Part shown: positions 27,232-36,979 of the stretch, one piece after another
How positions within the stretch are numbered: position 1 is the first letter of the stretch
Layout of the letters: each line of letters begins with the position of its first letter
Assembly: GCF_001038625.1 (NCBI RefSeq)
Contig: NZ_CP011803.1
Span: 744,001-808,000, forward strand
Reading direction: 5' to 3'
Source: Clostridium carboxidivorans P7
GTDB lineage: Bacteria > Bacillota > Clostridia > Clostridiales > Clostridiaceae
Length of the DNA stretch: 64,000 nt
Made by a program: the position numbers and the translations under genes
The notes under the pieces: model-generated
Told to the model about the DNA's origin: nothing
Database searches by the model: none
Seen by the model: only the letters and a program-made list of their open reading frames with translations

Positions 27232-27705
27232 ATGATGAAAATTGAATTTGTAAAAGCAACAATTGATGATGTTAACAAATTAATTGATGTGCAAAACCAG
27301 AGCTTTTATGATGATTTTCTCAAATATGGACAATGTCCAGGATATAATCATTCTAAAGAAAGTATGACTGATATTATTCTAAATAAAATAACATATAAGA
27401 TAATTTGTGATAATCAAATAGTAGGTGACATTATTATTAGAGATAATAATGATGGCAATTATTTTCTTAAGGGCCTTTGTGTAATACCGGATTATGAAAA
27501 TAATGGAATTGGACAAGAAGCCATTAAGTTTGTAGAAGGTCAATTTCCAAGTGCCACTGCTTGGACTTTAGAGACACCTGCAGATAAGGAAAGAAACCAT
27601 TATTTTTATAAAAAAATGGGTTATACTATCTCAAAAGAATATATGGATGGTTTTGTCAAAATAGTACTATTTAAAAAAGCAATGGAAAGATTTTATAGAA
27701 AGTAA
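27232..27705 (+). CDS. GNAT family N-acetyltransferase
   Basis: 157 residues from ATG 27232, with AAAGGA seven nt upstream (the GTG at 27217 precedes that site). KGLCVIPDYENNGIGQEAIKFVE is the acetyl-CoA-binding motif and NHYFYKKMGYTISKEY the C-terminal helix and strand. It is divergent from the GNAT at 26477 and not closely similar to it, so not a simple tandem duplicate. Acceptor unknown. Confidence 0.85.
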   Translation: MMKIEFVKATIDDVNKLIDVQNQSFYDDFLKYGQCPGYNHSKESMTDIILNKITYKIICDNQIVGDIIIRDNNDGNYFLKGLCVIPDYENNGIGQEAIKFVEGQFPSATAWTLETPADKERNHYFYKKMGYTISKEYMDGFVKIVLFKKAMERFYRK

Positions 27706-27773
27706 ATATTCCAATTAAAATAATTAGTGTATAATGAAATATATACCATAAGACTTTTGAAAGGGATGAGCAA

Positions 27774-28145
27774 ATGAAACCAACAATTTTATTGTTTAAT
27801 ATTAAAGATAAAACTCGATATGATGGTGTCATAAAAGCTGCATTACCACTTAGAGTTAAAATTAAGAAAGTAGACAAAGAGGAATATCTGCAGCCAATTG
27901 GTTATTTAGTTGGCAAGAAGGATATTGATCCTATTGTGGAAAAGTATGAGGGGCCTGAACTTGGTGATGAAATGCTTTTGTTTTCAGACCTTGCAGGTAC
28001 GAAATTAAATCAATTATTGCTTTCTTTGAAAAAGTCAGCTGTCAGAATCAATCTTAAAGCTGTTTTGACTCAGAATAATGAAAAATGGAACACCATACAG
28101 TTATATGAGGAGTTAAGCAAGGAACATGAAGCATTGAATAAATAA
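27774..28145 (+). CDS. DUF3783-like protein
   Basis: 123 residues, cytoplasmic, no TM segment. MKPTILLFNIKDKTRYDGVIKA and a later PELGDEMLLFSDL are patterns I associate with DUF3783 proteins of clostridia, small alpha/beta proteins without known function. The gene lies 68 bp after the GNAT gene on the same strand with its own ribosome binding site (AAAGGGATGAG) and is closed by a terminator shared with the convergent GGDEF-EAL gene. Family from memory. Confidence 0.65.
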   Translation: MKPTILLFNIKDKTRYDGVIKAALPLRVKIKKVDKEEYLQPIGYLVGKKDIDPIVEKYEGPELGDEMLLFSDLAGTKLNQLLLSLKKSAVRINLKAVLTQNNEKWNTIQLYEELSKEHEALNK

Positions 28146-28160
28146 CTGTACATAAGAAAG

Positions 28161-28205
28161 ATGTGTATACAGAGCAGTAATATGCTACTGTATACACATT
28201 TTTTA
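28161..28205. terminator. Bidirectional terminator
   Basis: A 12-bp perfect stem (28161-28172 with 28188-28199) plus an inner AGCA/TGCT pairing, followed by TTTTTT on the plus side, lies between convergent genes. Confidence 0.85.
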
Positions 28206-28212
28206 CAGACTT

Positions 28213-31134
28213 TTATGACTTTATCTTATCTAAGAAATTATCATAATATATTTTTTCTGCATCCTCTACCTCTAATGGTTTACTAAACAGGTATCCCTGA
28301 ATATAGTGGCAGCCCGCTGATTTTAGGCGTTTATATTGAGCAACATCTTCTATACCTTCTGCTATCACTTCTAGATTTAAGCTTTTAGCAAGGAAAATCA
28401 AACTGTCTATTACTTTTACATTTTCAAATTCTAAAAATTTGTCATTTAAGGATTTATCTAATTTTATTTTATCTACTGGTAAAAAGGTTAAATAATTAAG
28501 AGAGGAATAACCTGTACCAAAATCATCTAAAGAAATTTTTATTCCTAATGACTTTAGTCGATTAATAAATGCTATATTTTTTTCCTTTTCCTCTAAGAAT
28601 ATACTTTCTGTTATTTCTATTTCTATATATTTAGCTTCCACACTCACTTCTTTTAATGTATTTTCTAGAAATTCAATGTAATTTAAGTCATTTAACTGTT
28701 TTGGAGAAAAATTAATAGAAATAGGCTTTATATCTAATCCTTTCTTTTTCCACCTGTTTATTTGATTTACGGCTTCTTTTGTAACCCATCTTCCAATTTC
28801 TATAATAAGCCCTGTTTCCTCAGCTACGGGTATAAACTGTGCTGGAGAAATATGTTTATCCTTTAGTCTTAAAAGAGCTTCAAAACCTACAACTTTTCCT
28901 GTAAAAGTACATACCTGAGGCTGATATAATAGCTTTAACTTTTCTTTTTTTATAGCATCTCTTAAAATACCTTCTACCTTAATTTTTTCCTGTAGTTTTT
29001 CTGTCATTTCTTCATTGAAGAACATATAATTGTTTTTTCCTTTATTCTTTACTTTATACATGGCCATGTCAGCATTCATAAGTAACTGACTAACTTTATT
29101 ACTATCAAAAGGGTATAGGGTAACTCCCATACTGCAGCTTAGATAAATTTCCTGTCCTTCAATTACTAATTTATTTTTAAATACATTTATTATCTGATTT
29201 GCATAGTTCTCAATTATAGCAATATCCTTTTCATCTTGAATTAAAATAAGAAATTCATCTCCGCCAAATCTTGATATAAACATTTTTTCATCTTTAATAT
29301 ATTGGAGTTTTTCTGAAACCTTTTTTAATACTTTATCACCATATAAATGACCTAAAGTATCATTAATACCTTTGAAGTTATCAAGGTCCAAGAGCATCAA
29401 TGCACCATATTTATTTTTACTTATATCGTCTTCTAATATTTCCATAAGTTTTCTTCGATTAGGCAAATTTGTTAAGGAATCATGATAAGCAATATATCTT
29501 ATATATTCTTCCTGTTCTTTAATTGAAGTTATATCCAACACAATACCATTTATAAGCTTTACATCATTGTTGTTATCAAAAATACCTTTACCTCTAATTA
29601 ATACCCATTTTAAATTGCCAAGATTATCCTTAATCTGTACCTGGATATGTATTTCCTTTTTTTCAGTGTGTATATATTCAGATACCTCTTTTATTAACTT
29701 CTTTTCATCTTCTGCACTTAAAAGTTTTCTTAAAGTTTTATAAATATTTTCTTTTTTCTCAATAGACTTACCTATAATGTTTTTAAATCCTTCTAAAAAA
29801 TATATAGTTTCATCTTCCATATCAAATTCCCATACAGCACTATTAGTTCCTTGAATAGCAATTTGATATTTTTGTCTTAAGCTTTCTAATTTTTCTGTGT
29901 AGCTTTGTATTTCATCATATTGAGCTCTAAGTTCTACCTCTGATGCTGCCAATTGCTGATAGGTTGCTGATATTTCTTCATTTGATGACTGCAATTCTTC
30001 TTGATTTTCTTTTAGCTCATAAAAGTAACTAGAGGTTTTGTCTAATATATTGTTTATGGAAGAAGCTACACCAAAAAAAGTATCATTTTCTGTTAAAGGA
30101 AGTCTATATTCTAAGTGCTTCTCTATATCAATTCCGTTAATGGATTTATTTAATCTATTTACAGGCTTAGTAATATTTCTATTTTTTATCCATGAAAGCA
30201 ACAAAATCATTATAAGAGCTATGATAGATGACTTTATGGCAAGCATATAAATAGAGTGATAAACTTTTTCTGTGGAAAGGCTTAATACAAGAACATTATT
30301 GACCTTTCCGTTGGTAACCACAGGAGCATATATTGTCAAAGCCTTTATATCTGCTTTATTATAATAAGAATCTTTTTTAGCTATATTTCCTTTAAGCGCT
30401 TCCTGCATTTCTGGTTCTTTATCCTTATCATATACAGTTCCAATATCTTTTTTATCTGAATCTGCAATGGTTTTTAAGTTTTTGTCAACAAAAATTACAT
30501 GAAGAACATTTTCTCCTGAGGTCAATTTTTCAACTAAAGCTTCATAGTCAAATTTTCGTGTAAGATTTTCCACCTCATTGGCAGTTATACCTATTTGAAT
30601 AAATGTGCCATCAGAGTTTCTGAAGTATCCATACTTTTTATAGTCAAATGATTCTGTATCCATTCTTATGCCTTCTATATATTCGCTTTTACCGCTTAAT
30701 CTAAAGTTTTCTACAGGATGATTTTTGGCTGGTTTCCATCCTAAATAACGGTCAATATTTGTATAAATAATTGTACCTTCTGGTGAAAACCAATTTATTT
30801 CGGATATATTAAGATCATTTCCAACTTTTTTTAATAAGTCGTTACTCAAATTATTTTGATCCATAAGTACAACTTTTCCAGCTTTTCTAATTTTATCATC
30901 TATCAATTTGTTTATTATTTCCAGTGAATTGGCATTTCCTTCTATCTGTAATACGGTTTGCTTAGCTAGGTTTACTCCATTTTGTTTCGTTTGTGCTAAC
31001 AGTAGATTTCTACTTGTGAAGTAACTTATCAGACTTATTGAAAATATGGCAATTAATCCAATGAACAATGGTATATAAATTAATTTATATTTGTTTACTA
31101 TAGTGTTTTTTGCTTGATGTTTTGAATTACCCAT
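28213..31134 (-). CDS. Membrane GGDEF-EAL protein with extracellular sensor and PAS domain
   Basis: 973 residues. TM1 (about 17-38), large extracytoplasmic dCACHE-like sensor (about 40-295), TM2 (about 298-318), HAMP-like linker, coiled coil (about 370-420), PAS-PAC (about 425-550), GGDEF (about 555-710) and EAL (about 725-965). The cyclase site SRFGGDEFLIL is intact, without an RxxD inhibition site. The phosphodiesterase has EALLRL, ISINFSP, IEITES, DDFGTGYSSL, KLDKS, AEGIE and QGYLFSKP, so all metal and c-di-GMP residues seem present. It may make or degrade c-di-GMP depending on signal. Monocistronic. Confidence 0.93.
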   Translation of the reverse strand: MGNSKHQAKNTIVNKYKLIYIPLFIGLIAIFSISLISYFTSRNLLLAQTKQNGVNLAKQTVLQIEGNANSLEIINKLIDDKIRKAGKVVLMDQNNLSNDLLKKVGNDLNISEINWFSPEGTIIYTNIDRYLGWKPAKNHPVENFRLSGKSEYIEGIRMDTESFDYKKYGYFRNSDGTFIQIGITANEVENLTRKFDYEALVEKLTSGENVLHVIFVDKNLKTIADSDKKDIGTVYDKDKEPEMQEALKGNIAKKDSYYNKADIKALTIYAPVVTNGKVNNVLVLSLSTEKVYHSIYMLAIKSSIIALIMILLLSWIKNRNITKPVNRLNKSINGIDIEKHLEYRLPLTENDTFFGVASSINNILDKTSSYFYELKENQEELQSSNEEISATYQQLAASEVELRAQYDEIQSYTEKLESLRQKYQIAIQGTNSAVWEFDMEDETIYFLEGFKNIIGKSIEKKENIYKTLRKLLSAEDEKKLIKEVSEYIHTEKKEIHIQVQIKDNLGNLKWVLIRGKGIFDNNNDVKLINGIVLDITSIKEQEEYIRYIAYHDSLTNLPNRRKLMEILEDDISKNKYGALMLLDLDNFKGINDTLGHLYGDKVLKKVSEKLQYIKDEKMFISRFGGDEFLILIQDEKDIAIIENYANQIINVFKNKLVIEGQEIYLSCSMGVTLYPFDSNKVSQLLMNADMAMYKVKNKGKNNYMFFNEEMTEKLQEKIKVEGILRDAIKKEKLKLLYQPQVCTFTGKVVGFEALLRLKDKHISPAQFIPVAEETGLIIEIGRWVTKEAVNQINRWKKKGLDIKPISINFSPKQLNDLNYIEFLENTLKEVSVEAKYIEIEITESIFLEEKEKNIAFINRLKSLGIKISLDDFGTGYSSLNYLTFLPVDKIKLDKSLNDKFLEFENVKVIDSLIFLAKSLNLEVIAEGIEDVAQYKRLKSAGCHYIQGYLFSKPLEVEDAEKIYYDNFLDKIKS

Positions 31135-31375
31135 AACCTTCTCCTTAATGTGATATAAGATAGTAGTTGAATTACTGTAATTTATTCGACATAATCATTT
31201 AAAATCCTTTGATTTATGAGACTTTTTTTTAGCAATTTTATATTTGAATATTGCTTGGGTAATTAACTTGGAATATTGTGGGAACAACATGAATAACGGA
31301 AGTGTTTTCAAGTAACTAGAGGTTATTTTGAATCTTGACAAGGAAAGTAATAGGAGATAGAATTAAAACAAGTTT

Positions 31376-31409
31376 TATACATTGTGTAAAATTACTCAAT
31401 GTATATAAT
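31376..31409 (+). promoter_or_regulatory. TetR-type operator over its own promoter
   Basis: An imperfect palindrome (31376-31405; arms ATACATTG and CAATGTAT, with internal pairs GTAA/TTAC-like, mismatches only at one pair and the centre) spans a TTG-type -35 (31382) and overlaps TATAAT (31404-31409). It is located 55 bp before the TetR gene, as expected for autorepression. Confidence 0.6.
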
Positions 31410-31459
31410 TGCGCAATGCATAAAATAAGTGTTGTACAAAATATACTGGAGGTGTAAAA

Positions 31460-32125
31460 ATGGATGCTAAGGAAATATTGGCTGAAAGCCGAATGGATAG
31501 AAAGAAAAGAGAGACCAGACAGAAAATTGTCAAGGTTTCTATGGATTTATTTCACAGCCAAGGGTTTGAAAATACAACAATGGAACAGATAGCAGAAAAA
31601 ACAGATATTGCAAGAAAAACTCTATATAACTACTTTTCAGTGAAGGAGGCTATTGTTGATGAATATGTAAGAGGAATTTCACAGGAATTAGCTAAAGAAA
31701 ATTTTAAAATTATACAGAATCTTACAGATACTAAGTCTCGCCTTATGGCTGCCCTTAATCATTCTTATGACTGGGTTGAAAAGAATCCTGAAATTACAGG
31801 AATATGTATTAATTACCGCTTAGGAAATATGGTTAAGGAACCAGGATATAAAAGCACTGAAACTGGTACTCAGAGTATTTTGGAAAAAATTATAAGCCTG
31901 GGGCAAAAGGCAGGTGAAATAAAGCCTGATATTTCAGTTGAATTGTTGGTAAGACATATGGATCTTCTTAGAAGTACAATGACCTTTGAATGGCTTAATG
32001 ATCCCTCAAAGTTTGAACTCCATGAAGAAATATCCAAATTGGTAGATTTATTTCTATATGGTGCGGCCAGCAAGGTAGATAGTTCTAAAAAATCTGATAT
32101 AAGTAAGGGAGGCTGCTTAAGATGA
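31460..32125 (+). CDS. TetR/AcrR family transcriptional regulator
   Basis: 221 residues. The N-terminal helix-turn-helix (about residues 17-65) shows the family pattern IVKVSMDLFHSQGFENTTMEQIAEKTDIARKT and YNYFSVKEAI. The C-terminal ligand domain is divergent. It begins with TGGAGGTG before the ATG and overlaps the following kinase-like gene by four bases (ATGA), so both are translated together. A palindrome over the promoter suggests autorepression, and the ligand probably relates to the substrate of the next enzyme. Confidence 0.92.
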   Translation: MDAKEILAESRMDRKKRETRQKIVKVSMDLFHSQGFENTTMEQIAEKTDIARKTLYNYFSVKEAIVDEYVRGISQELAKENFKIIQNLTDTKSRLMAALNHSYDWVEKNPEITGICINYRLGNMVKEPGYKSTETGTQSILEKIISLGQKAGEIKPDISVELLVRHMDLLRSTMTFEWLNDPSKFELHEEISKLVDLFLYGAASKVDSSKKSDISKGGCLR

Positions 32126-34791
32126 AGTATCTTTTGAATTGGAAAGAAGCTTTTGAATCGGGTGTATTAATGGTTGGAGGTAAAGGCTGGAATTTAGGAA
32201 GGTTAGAACAATATGGTTTCAATGTTCCCCAAGGATTAGTGCTGACTGCCCAGGCTTATGATGAATATATCAAGTACAATGAATTACAAAAAATAATTGA
32301 TAATGTTGCTTCGGTGACTACTATGGACAATTTGGATGAAACTGATGTGAAATATAGATTGGAGCAGTTAAGAGAAAAAATCATGAGAGGATCAATACCA
32401 CCAGATATTATTCAGCAATTATCTACATATATCAATAGCTGTGGGAAATTAAAAAAATCCTGGGCTGTGAGGTCCTCTGCAGTTGCGGAAGATTCTGAAA
32501 AGGCATCCTTTGCTGGCATACATGATTCATTTTTGAATGTTTGCAATTTAGAGGACATACTGTCAGCAGTGAAAGGATGTTATGCTTCCTTGTGGTCTCC
32601 TAGAGCGGTGGCATATCGCAAAAAGATGAATATAAGTGATGATGATGTAAAAGCAGCGGTAGTTATCATGGAGATGGTGGAAGCTAAAGCTGCTGGAGTA
32701 GGTTTTACTTGTGATCTTTTATCAGGACGTCAGGATGTTATAGTGATTAACGCTAATTTTGGGTTGGGTGAGTCAGTGGTGTCTGGCACGGTGGAGCCAG
32801 ATACATATTATCTAGAAGCTGAAGCTGTAAATGCCAGTCCTCATTTAATATCAAGAAAAATTGGACACAAGCAAGGGATGGTCATCAAAAGTGAAAATGG
32901 TGGAACTCAATTTATTAAGTTAGAGGAAATGTCTTTACAGCAGGTACTACAGGATAAGGAAATTGAAAAGCTTGGCAGGCTTTTACTGAGAGTATTTGAT
33001 GCCTTAGGTAATGGTGATCAACATCAGGATGTGGAATGGGTTTATGATGGAGGAAAGTTTGTCTTGGTTCAGGCTAGACCAATAACCACTATTCCACGAA
33101 AGACATTTCCTGATTTGCAGAACAAACCGGACATATGGTCCAATGGCAATTATAGAGATGCTGTTCCCATGGTTCAGTCACCTTTAAATCGGCGCTTAAT
33201 GAAAAATATTATTGATACTATGCATCAAGGCTTTTTTACTGGAGTGGGTTATGACTTTCCTCATGGGTTGCAATTTTCCAAGTTTTTCAATGGAAGGCTT
33301 TATTGCAATATGTCAGTTCAGCAGTGGGGAAATTATGATGCAATGGGAGCACTGCCTCAAGGTTTTGGCGTCTTTTGGGGTGGTCACCAGAAGGATATGG
33401 AAATAGAAGACCCTGATCCCTATGGTGGAGTAATTGGATTAAAGAGAAAAGAACGTGTAGTTAAGAACATGGACTTGGTTAAACAAGGCAAGGAAAACTC
33501 TGCTGAAACCTGGAGTCAGATTACAGCTTCAGTAAAGTCAATAACCAGTGAAGAGTTTAGTAAGTGGACAGATCAAGATTTTATTAGTAAGTATAATGAA
33601 TTAGGCAGCATCGTCAAAGGAATGGCTAAAGAATTTATGTTTTTAAGTGCAGCAGGCAGCATGCCAATTATGTACTTATTAAACATTCTTACTGGGTATT
33701 TTTCAGATAAATCACTAATGGTGATAAATGCATTAATGGTTGGAGGAACAGCAGATATAACCAGTGCTGATCAAGGCTATAGGTTGGTTGAAATGGCTGA
33801 GCTGGCTCGTAATGACTCTGATGCTGTTAAATATTTTAATGATGCTAACTTTGATCCTATGAACTGGGAAGTAAAGCTGCCTGAAAGCTCTCACTTTAAG
33901 AAGGCCTTTCATGAGTTTATACAAGAATATGGTCATCGGGCAGTTTATGAGCTGGATATTATAAACCCTAGATGGAGAGAAGATCCATCTTATTTACTGG
34001 GGATTATACGTAGTACTATAAATACTGCTGACATTGGGAGGCTTAAGAAGGAGCAAAAAGAGAAATTAGAACAGGTATGGGTTGAAATTAAAGAAAAAGT
34101 ACCTACTTCTAAGCATTCTGAAATAAGAAAACTTGTTAAAGAATGTCAGAATGGGGCAGCAGTGCGAGAAAAGAATAAATCCGTATTAGCATTGATTATG
34201 GATGCATACAGAACAATTGCCATAGAATTAGGTCATCGCTTTTATGAAAGAGCTGTAATTAAAGAACCAGATGATGTATTTTTTTGTACATGGACAGAGC
34301 TTTTTTCAATATTGAGTGGTGAATGGGATGGTAGAGGACTTCAATTTATAATTGCTGGAAGAAAAGAATGGAAGAAAAAAATGGAATTGCTTGCTCCACC
34401 AGATGTAATTTATGGAGAAACTCCAAAGTTTACAGAATCAGTTACAGAGGGTTCCAGCAATTATCTCACTGGAATACCAGTTGCTGCTGGAAAAGCTTCT
34501 GGATTAGTTAGGCTGATAAGCAATCCCAATGAGGGAGGACTACTTCAGCCAGGAGAGATCATGGTAGCACCATCCACTGACCCAGGATGGACACCATTGT
34601 TTTTAAAAGCAGGAGCTGTTGTTATGGAAACAGGAGGATTTTTATCACATGGAGCTATTGTAGCCAGAGAATATGGAATTCCAGCAGTGGTAAATATATC
34701 AGGAGTAATGGGTATGCTGAAGGATGGACAGAAAATACTAGTGGATGGAGATAAGGGTAAGGTATTTTTTGTAGATGAAAATATTAAATAG
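32122..34791 (+). CDS. PEP-synthase-like dikinase, rifampicin phosphotransferase (Rph) type
   Basis: 889 residues, close to Rph (about 870) and longer than typical PpsA. N-terminal ATP-grasp region (1-330: GGKGWNLGRL, WAVRSSAVAEDSEKASFAGIH, ANFGLGESVVSGTVEPD, DVEWVYDGGKFVLVQARPIT), a helical middle region (about 340-780) and a C-terminal swivelling phosphohistidine domain with METGGFLSHGAIVAREYGIP (His843). Rph enzymes inactivate rifamycins by transferring the beta-phosphate of ATP. The middle region decides the substrate and I cannot verify it, so another small molecule is possible. Coupled to TetR, as in inducible resistance operons. Confidence 0.8.
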   Translation: MKYLLNWKEAFESGVLMVGGKGWNLGRLEQYGFNVPQGLVLTAQAYDEYIKYNELQKIIDNVASVTTMDNLDETDVKYRLEQLREKIMRGSIPPDIIQQLSTYINSCGKLKKSWAVRSSAVAEDSEKASFAGIHDSFLNVCNLEDILSAVKGCYASLWSPRAVAYRKKMNISDDDVKAAVVIMEMVEAKAAGVGFTCDLLSGRQDVIVINANFGLGESVVSGTVEPDTYYLEAEAVNASPHLISRKIGHKQGMVIKSENGGTQFIKLEEMSLQQVLQDKEIEKLGRLLLRVFDALGNGDQHQDVEWVYDGGKFVLVQARPITTIPRKTFPDLQNKPDIWSNGNYRDAVPMVQSPLNRRLMKNIIDTMHQGFFTGVGYDFPHGLQFSKFFNGRLYCNMSVQQWGNYDAMGALPQGFGVFWGGHQKDMEIEDPDPYGGVIGLKRKERVVKNMDLVKQGKENSAETWSQITASVKSITSEEFSKWTDQDFISKYNELGSIVKGMAKEFMFLSAAGSMPIMYLLNILTGYFSDKSLMVINALMVGGTADITSADQGYRLVEMAELARNDSDAVKYFNDANFDPMNWEVKLPESSHFKKAFHEFIQEYGHRAVYELDIINPRWREDPSYLLGIIRSTINTADIGRLKKEQKEKLEQVWVEIKEKVPTSKHSEIRKLVKECQNGAAVREKNKSVLALIMDAYRTIAIELGHRFYERAVIKEPDDVFFCTWTELFSILSGEWDGRGLQFIIAGRKEWKKKMELLAPPDVIYGETPKFTESVTEGSSNYLTGIPVAAGKASGLVRLISNPNEGGLLQPGEIMVAPSTDPGWTPLFLKAGAVVMETGGFLSHGAIVAREYGIPAVVNISGVMGMLKDGQKILVDGDKGKVFFVDENIK

Positions 34792-34872
34792 CATAGAGAG
34801 AAAGTTTACAATAAATTGGTGCATGATAAAATACCACGGCTAATAGAAACTTCATGTAGAAAATTTGATTGA
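34792..34872 (+). pseudogene. N-terminal relic of a MazG-like phosphoribosyl-ATP pyrophosphohydrolase
   Basis: Directly after the stop of the preceding gene, the same frame reads EKVYNKLVHDKIPRLIET before TGA at 34870. This is the typical beginning of small MazG-like proteins (KVYNKLVRDKIPEII). The start codon is replaced and the rest is missing. Confidence 0.6.
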
Positions 34873-34889
34873 TAATTATTTTAAACTTA

Positions 34890-34954
34890 TTTTATAATTC
34901 TTTATAAAATTTTTAAAATTGCTTTAAAGGATTTTTAATCTCTGTCTTTATAAT
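34890..34954 (+). promoter_or_regulatory. Promoter region of the His-rich locus with phased AT repeats
   Basis: TATAAT at 34949-34954 is preceded by four similar blocks (CTTTATAAAAT, TTTTAAAATTG, CTTTAAAGGAT, TTTTAATC) at about 11-bp steps, the spacing seen in OmpR-family binding sites. The operon encodes such a regulator, so autoregulation is plausible. AT-rich background makes this tentative. Confidence 0.35.
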
Positions 34955-35017
34955 GAACTCATAACAAGCAAGAAATTAAAAATAACAGCCTTGCAAAAAT
35001 ATTAGGAGGTCATATTA

Positions 35018-35677
35018 ATGAACAGGATTAAAATTTTATATGATGTATTTAAAACTATGCAGGAAAAGGAAGAATTTAATGTAAAGATTAAATTAGATGC
35101 TGCAAAAGGAGAGACAAAAGTATTGTCCCTTTCTAAGGAACTTAGCACTAATACAACTACTGGGGAGTGTAAAGCTAAAATAAACAGTGAGTTTGATTGT
35201 GATGGAAAAAAAGCAAAGCATGAAAGCAATACAGAGTTTAATATGAAGGATTGTGGACATCATGGATTCCACCATCACATAGGCAAAATGGCTCATATGG
35301 ATCATCATGGTATAGGATGTTGTGAGCATAAAGGCATAAAGGGAAAACTTTCAAAAATCACTTTTATACTTAATACGCTAAATAATCTTAAAGTGGAAGA
35401 AAAGGATGAAATATCAATATTGTCTCTCAACTTGAAGGATATAATTAGTGAAATCAAAAATCATCATAAAGATTTAGGAGAGACTCATAAAAACTTCCAT
35501 TTTGAAGGTATGGGTGAACAGCATAAGTGTCATGATTTTATGAAAGAATTACTTTGCTCTGAAAATAGCAATGCTGATTTAAATGTATATGTCAATAAAA
35601 ATAATGAAGTTGAAAAGATAGAAGTTACTGCTAAAGGTGAAAATAGTTTAAATGCTTTAGTAAACTTCAGTTGGTAA
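35018..35677 (+). CDS. Histidine-rich protein of unknown function beside a two-component system
   Basis: 219 residues, no signal peptide or TM segment. The protein has a polar N-terminal part, a cluster (residues about 79-104) with nine His and three Cys (CGHHGFHHHIG, MAHMDHHGIGCCEHKG), then a C-terminal part with more His pairs and a Cys. Such clusters bind transition metals in known metal-handling proteins. I do not recognise the family. AGGAGG precedes the ATG. The next genes are a kinase with a His-rich tail and a regulator, 100 and 30 bp apart, so a common job in metal sensing or storage is a reasonable inference. Confidence 0.7.
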   Translation: MNRIKILYDVFKTMQEKEEFNVKIKLDAAKGETKVLSLSKELSTNTTTGECKAKINSEFDCDGKKAKHESNTEFNMKDCGHHGFHHHIGKMAHMDHHGIGCCEHKGIKGKLSKITFILNTLNNLKVEEKDEISILSLNLKDIISEIKNHHKDLGETHKNFHFEGMGEQHKCHDFMKELLCSENSNADLNVYVNKNNEVEKIEVTAKGENSLNALVNFSW

Positions 35678-35779
35678 AGGTCTGTGGGTGTAAGCTTAAA
35701 TTTTACACCCATTTTTTTATTTTAAGTGAGAATATACTGTGGTAATATTAATTGTAACTAAATTTTAAAGGTGGTATAT

Positions 35780-36949
35780 ATGGGTATTTTAAAAAAGAGT
35801 AAAAGTGAGCTTCACAAAGAGTGGCATGAAAAACACCATAGATGGCATGATGAACCTCATGAACATTTACATGGAATTCATGAGATTCACCATAGGCATA
35901 AAGATGAATTTCGCTTATGTCATAAATATTTAATTTGGCTTCGCCCTATGGCCTTTTTGATTAATATACTTATAATATACTTCATCTTTAAGGTTGTGGG
36001 GATTAAGGCTATAACCATTTTTTTTGCAGCAATATTTACTGCTAAGGAAATTGCTCACTTATACATATATTGGCGATTAGAGAAAAGAATTATGAAGCCT
36101 ATTGAAAGTCTAAAAACTGGAGTAGAGCAAATTGCTAAGGGAAACTATGAGGTTAGAATTGAAAAAAAAGTTTATAATGAAATTGGTATTTTAATAGATG
36201 AATTTAATAAAATGGCAGAAAAATTAGAGCAGGGTGAAAAGTTAAAAAAAGAATATGAGGAAAATAGAAAGACTCTTATAGCAAACATATCCCATGATTT
36301 AAAAACTCCAATTACCTCAATAAATGGATATGTTGAAGCTATATTGGATGGTGTTGCACATTCACCTGATACAATAAATAGCTATCTTAAAACAATTCAT
36401 AGTAATATAGATTATATAAACAGACTTATTGATGATTTATTTTTGTTTTCAAAGCTTGATATGCAAAAGGTAGATTTTAAATTTGAAAAAGTAAAGATAA
36501 AACCTTTTATGCAGGATCTGATGGAGGAATTTGCCTTTGTCTTAGGTGAAAAAAATATTAAATTTAGTTTTACCGATAAAATAGAAAGAGAAATAGAAGT
36601 TAACATAGATGGAAAAAGAATATATCAAACTACGAGAAATATTATAGGAAATGCTGTTAAATATGGTGATAAAGAAAATTTAGCTATTTCCATTGAATTA
36701 ATAAATGAAAAAGACCATATAAAAATTATCATAAGTGACAATGGTCCTGGAATAGCCCCAGATAAGATCCCTTATGTATTTGATAGATTTTACCGTATAG
36801 ATACAGAAAGAACAAAGGACTTAATGAGTACAGGGCTTGGACTGGCAATTGCTAAGGAAATGGTGGAAGCCCACGGAGGGGAAATTTCCGTTCAGAGCAT
36901 TTTGTCAGAAGGCAGCACTTTTATAGTAGAGCTTCCTATAGTAATTTAA
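35780..36949 (+). CDS. Sensor histidine kinase with His-rich N-terminal tail
   Basis: 389 residues from ATG 35780 (AAAGGTGG at proper distance; the GTG at 35771 lies within that site). The first 50 residues contain 13 His (HKEWHEKHHRWHDEP, HLHGIHEIHHRHK) and lie before the two close TM helices (about 52-95), so by topology they are probably cytoplasmic. Then HAMP (about 100-155), dimerisation box NISHDLKTPIT (His172) and ATPase with NAVKYG, DNGPGIAPD, FDRFYR and GLGLAIAK. There is almost no extracellular loop. Metal sensing through the His tail is inferred. Followed by its response regulator. Confidence 0.88.
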   Translation: MGILKKSKSELHKEWHEKHHRWHDEPHEHLHGIHEIHHRHKDEFRLCHKYLIWLRPMAFLINILIIYFIFKVVGIKAITIFFAAIFTAKEIAHLYIYWRLEKRIMKPIESLKTGVEQIAKGNYEVRIEKKVYNEIGILIDEFNKMAEKLEQGEKLKKEYEENRKTLIANISHDLKTPITSINGYVEAILDGVAHSPDTINSYLKTIHSNIDYINRLIDDLFLFSKLDMQKVDFKFEKVKIKPFMQDLMEEFAFVLGEKNIKFSFTDKIEREIEVNIDGKRIYQTTRNIIGNAVKYGDKENLAISIELINEKDHIKIIISDNGPGIAPDKIPYVFDRFYRIDTERTKDLMSTGLGLAIAKEMVEAHGGEISVQSILSEGSTFIVELPIVI

Positions 36950-36979
36950 TGATAATGGTACAAAGAAGGAGAGATTTTT

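Noticed and set aside
28213..31134. Degenerate (signalling-inactive) GGDEF or EAL domain
   Set aside because: All key motifs of both domains are readable, so there is no reason to call either inactive.
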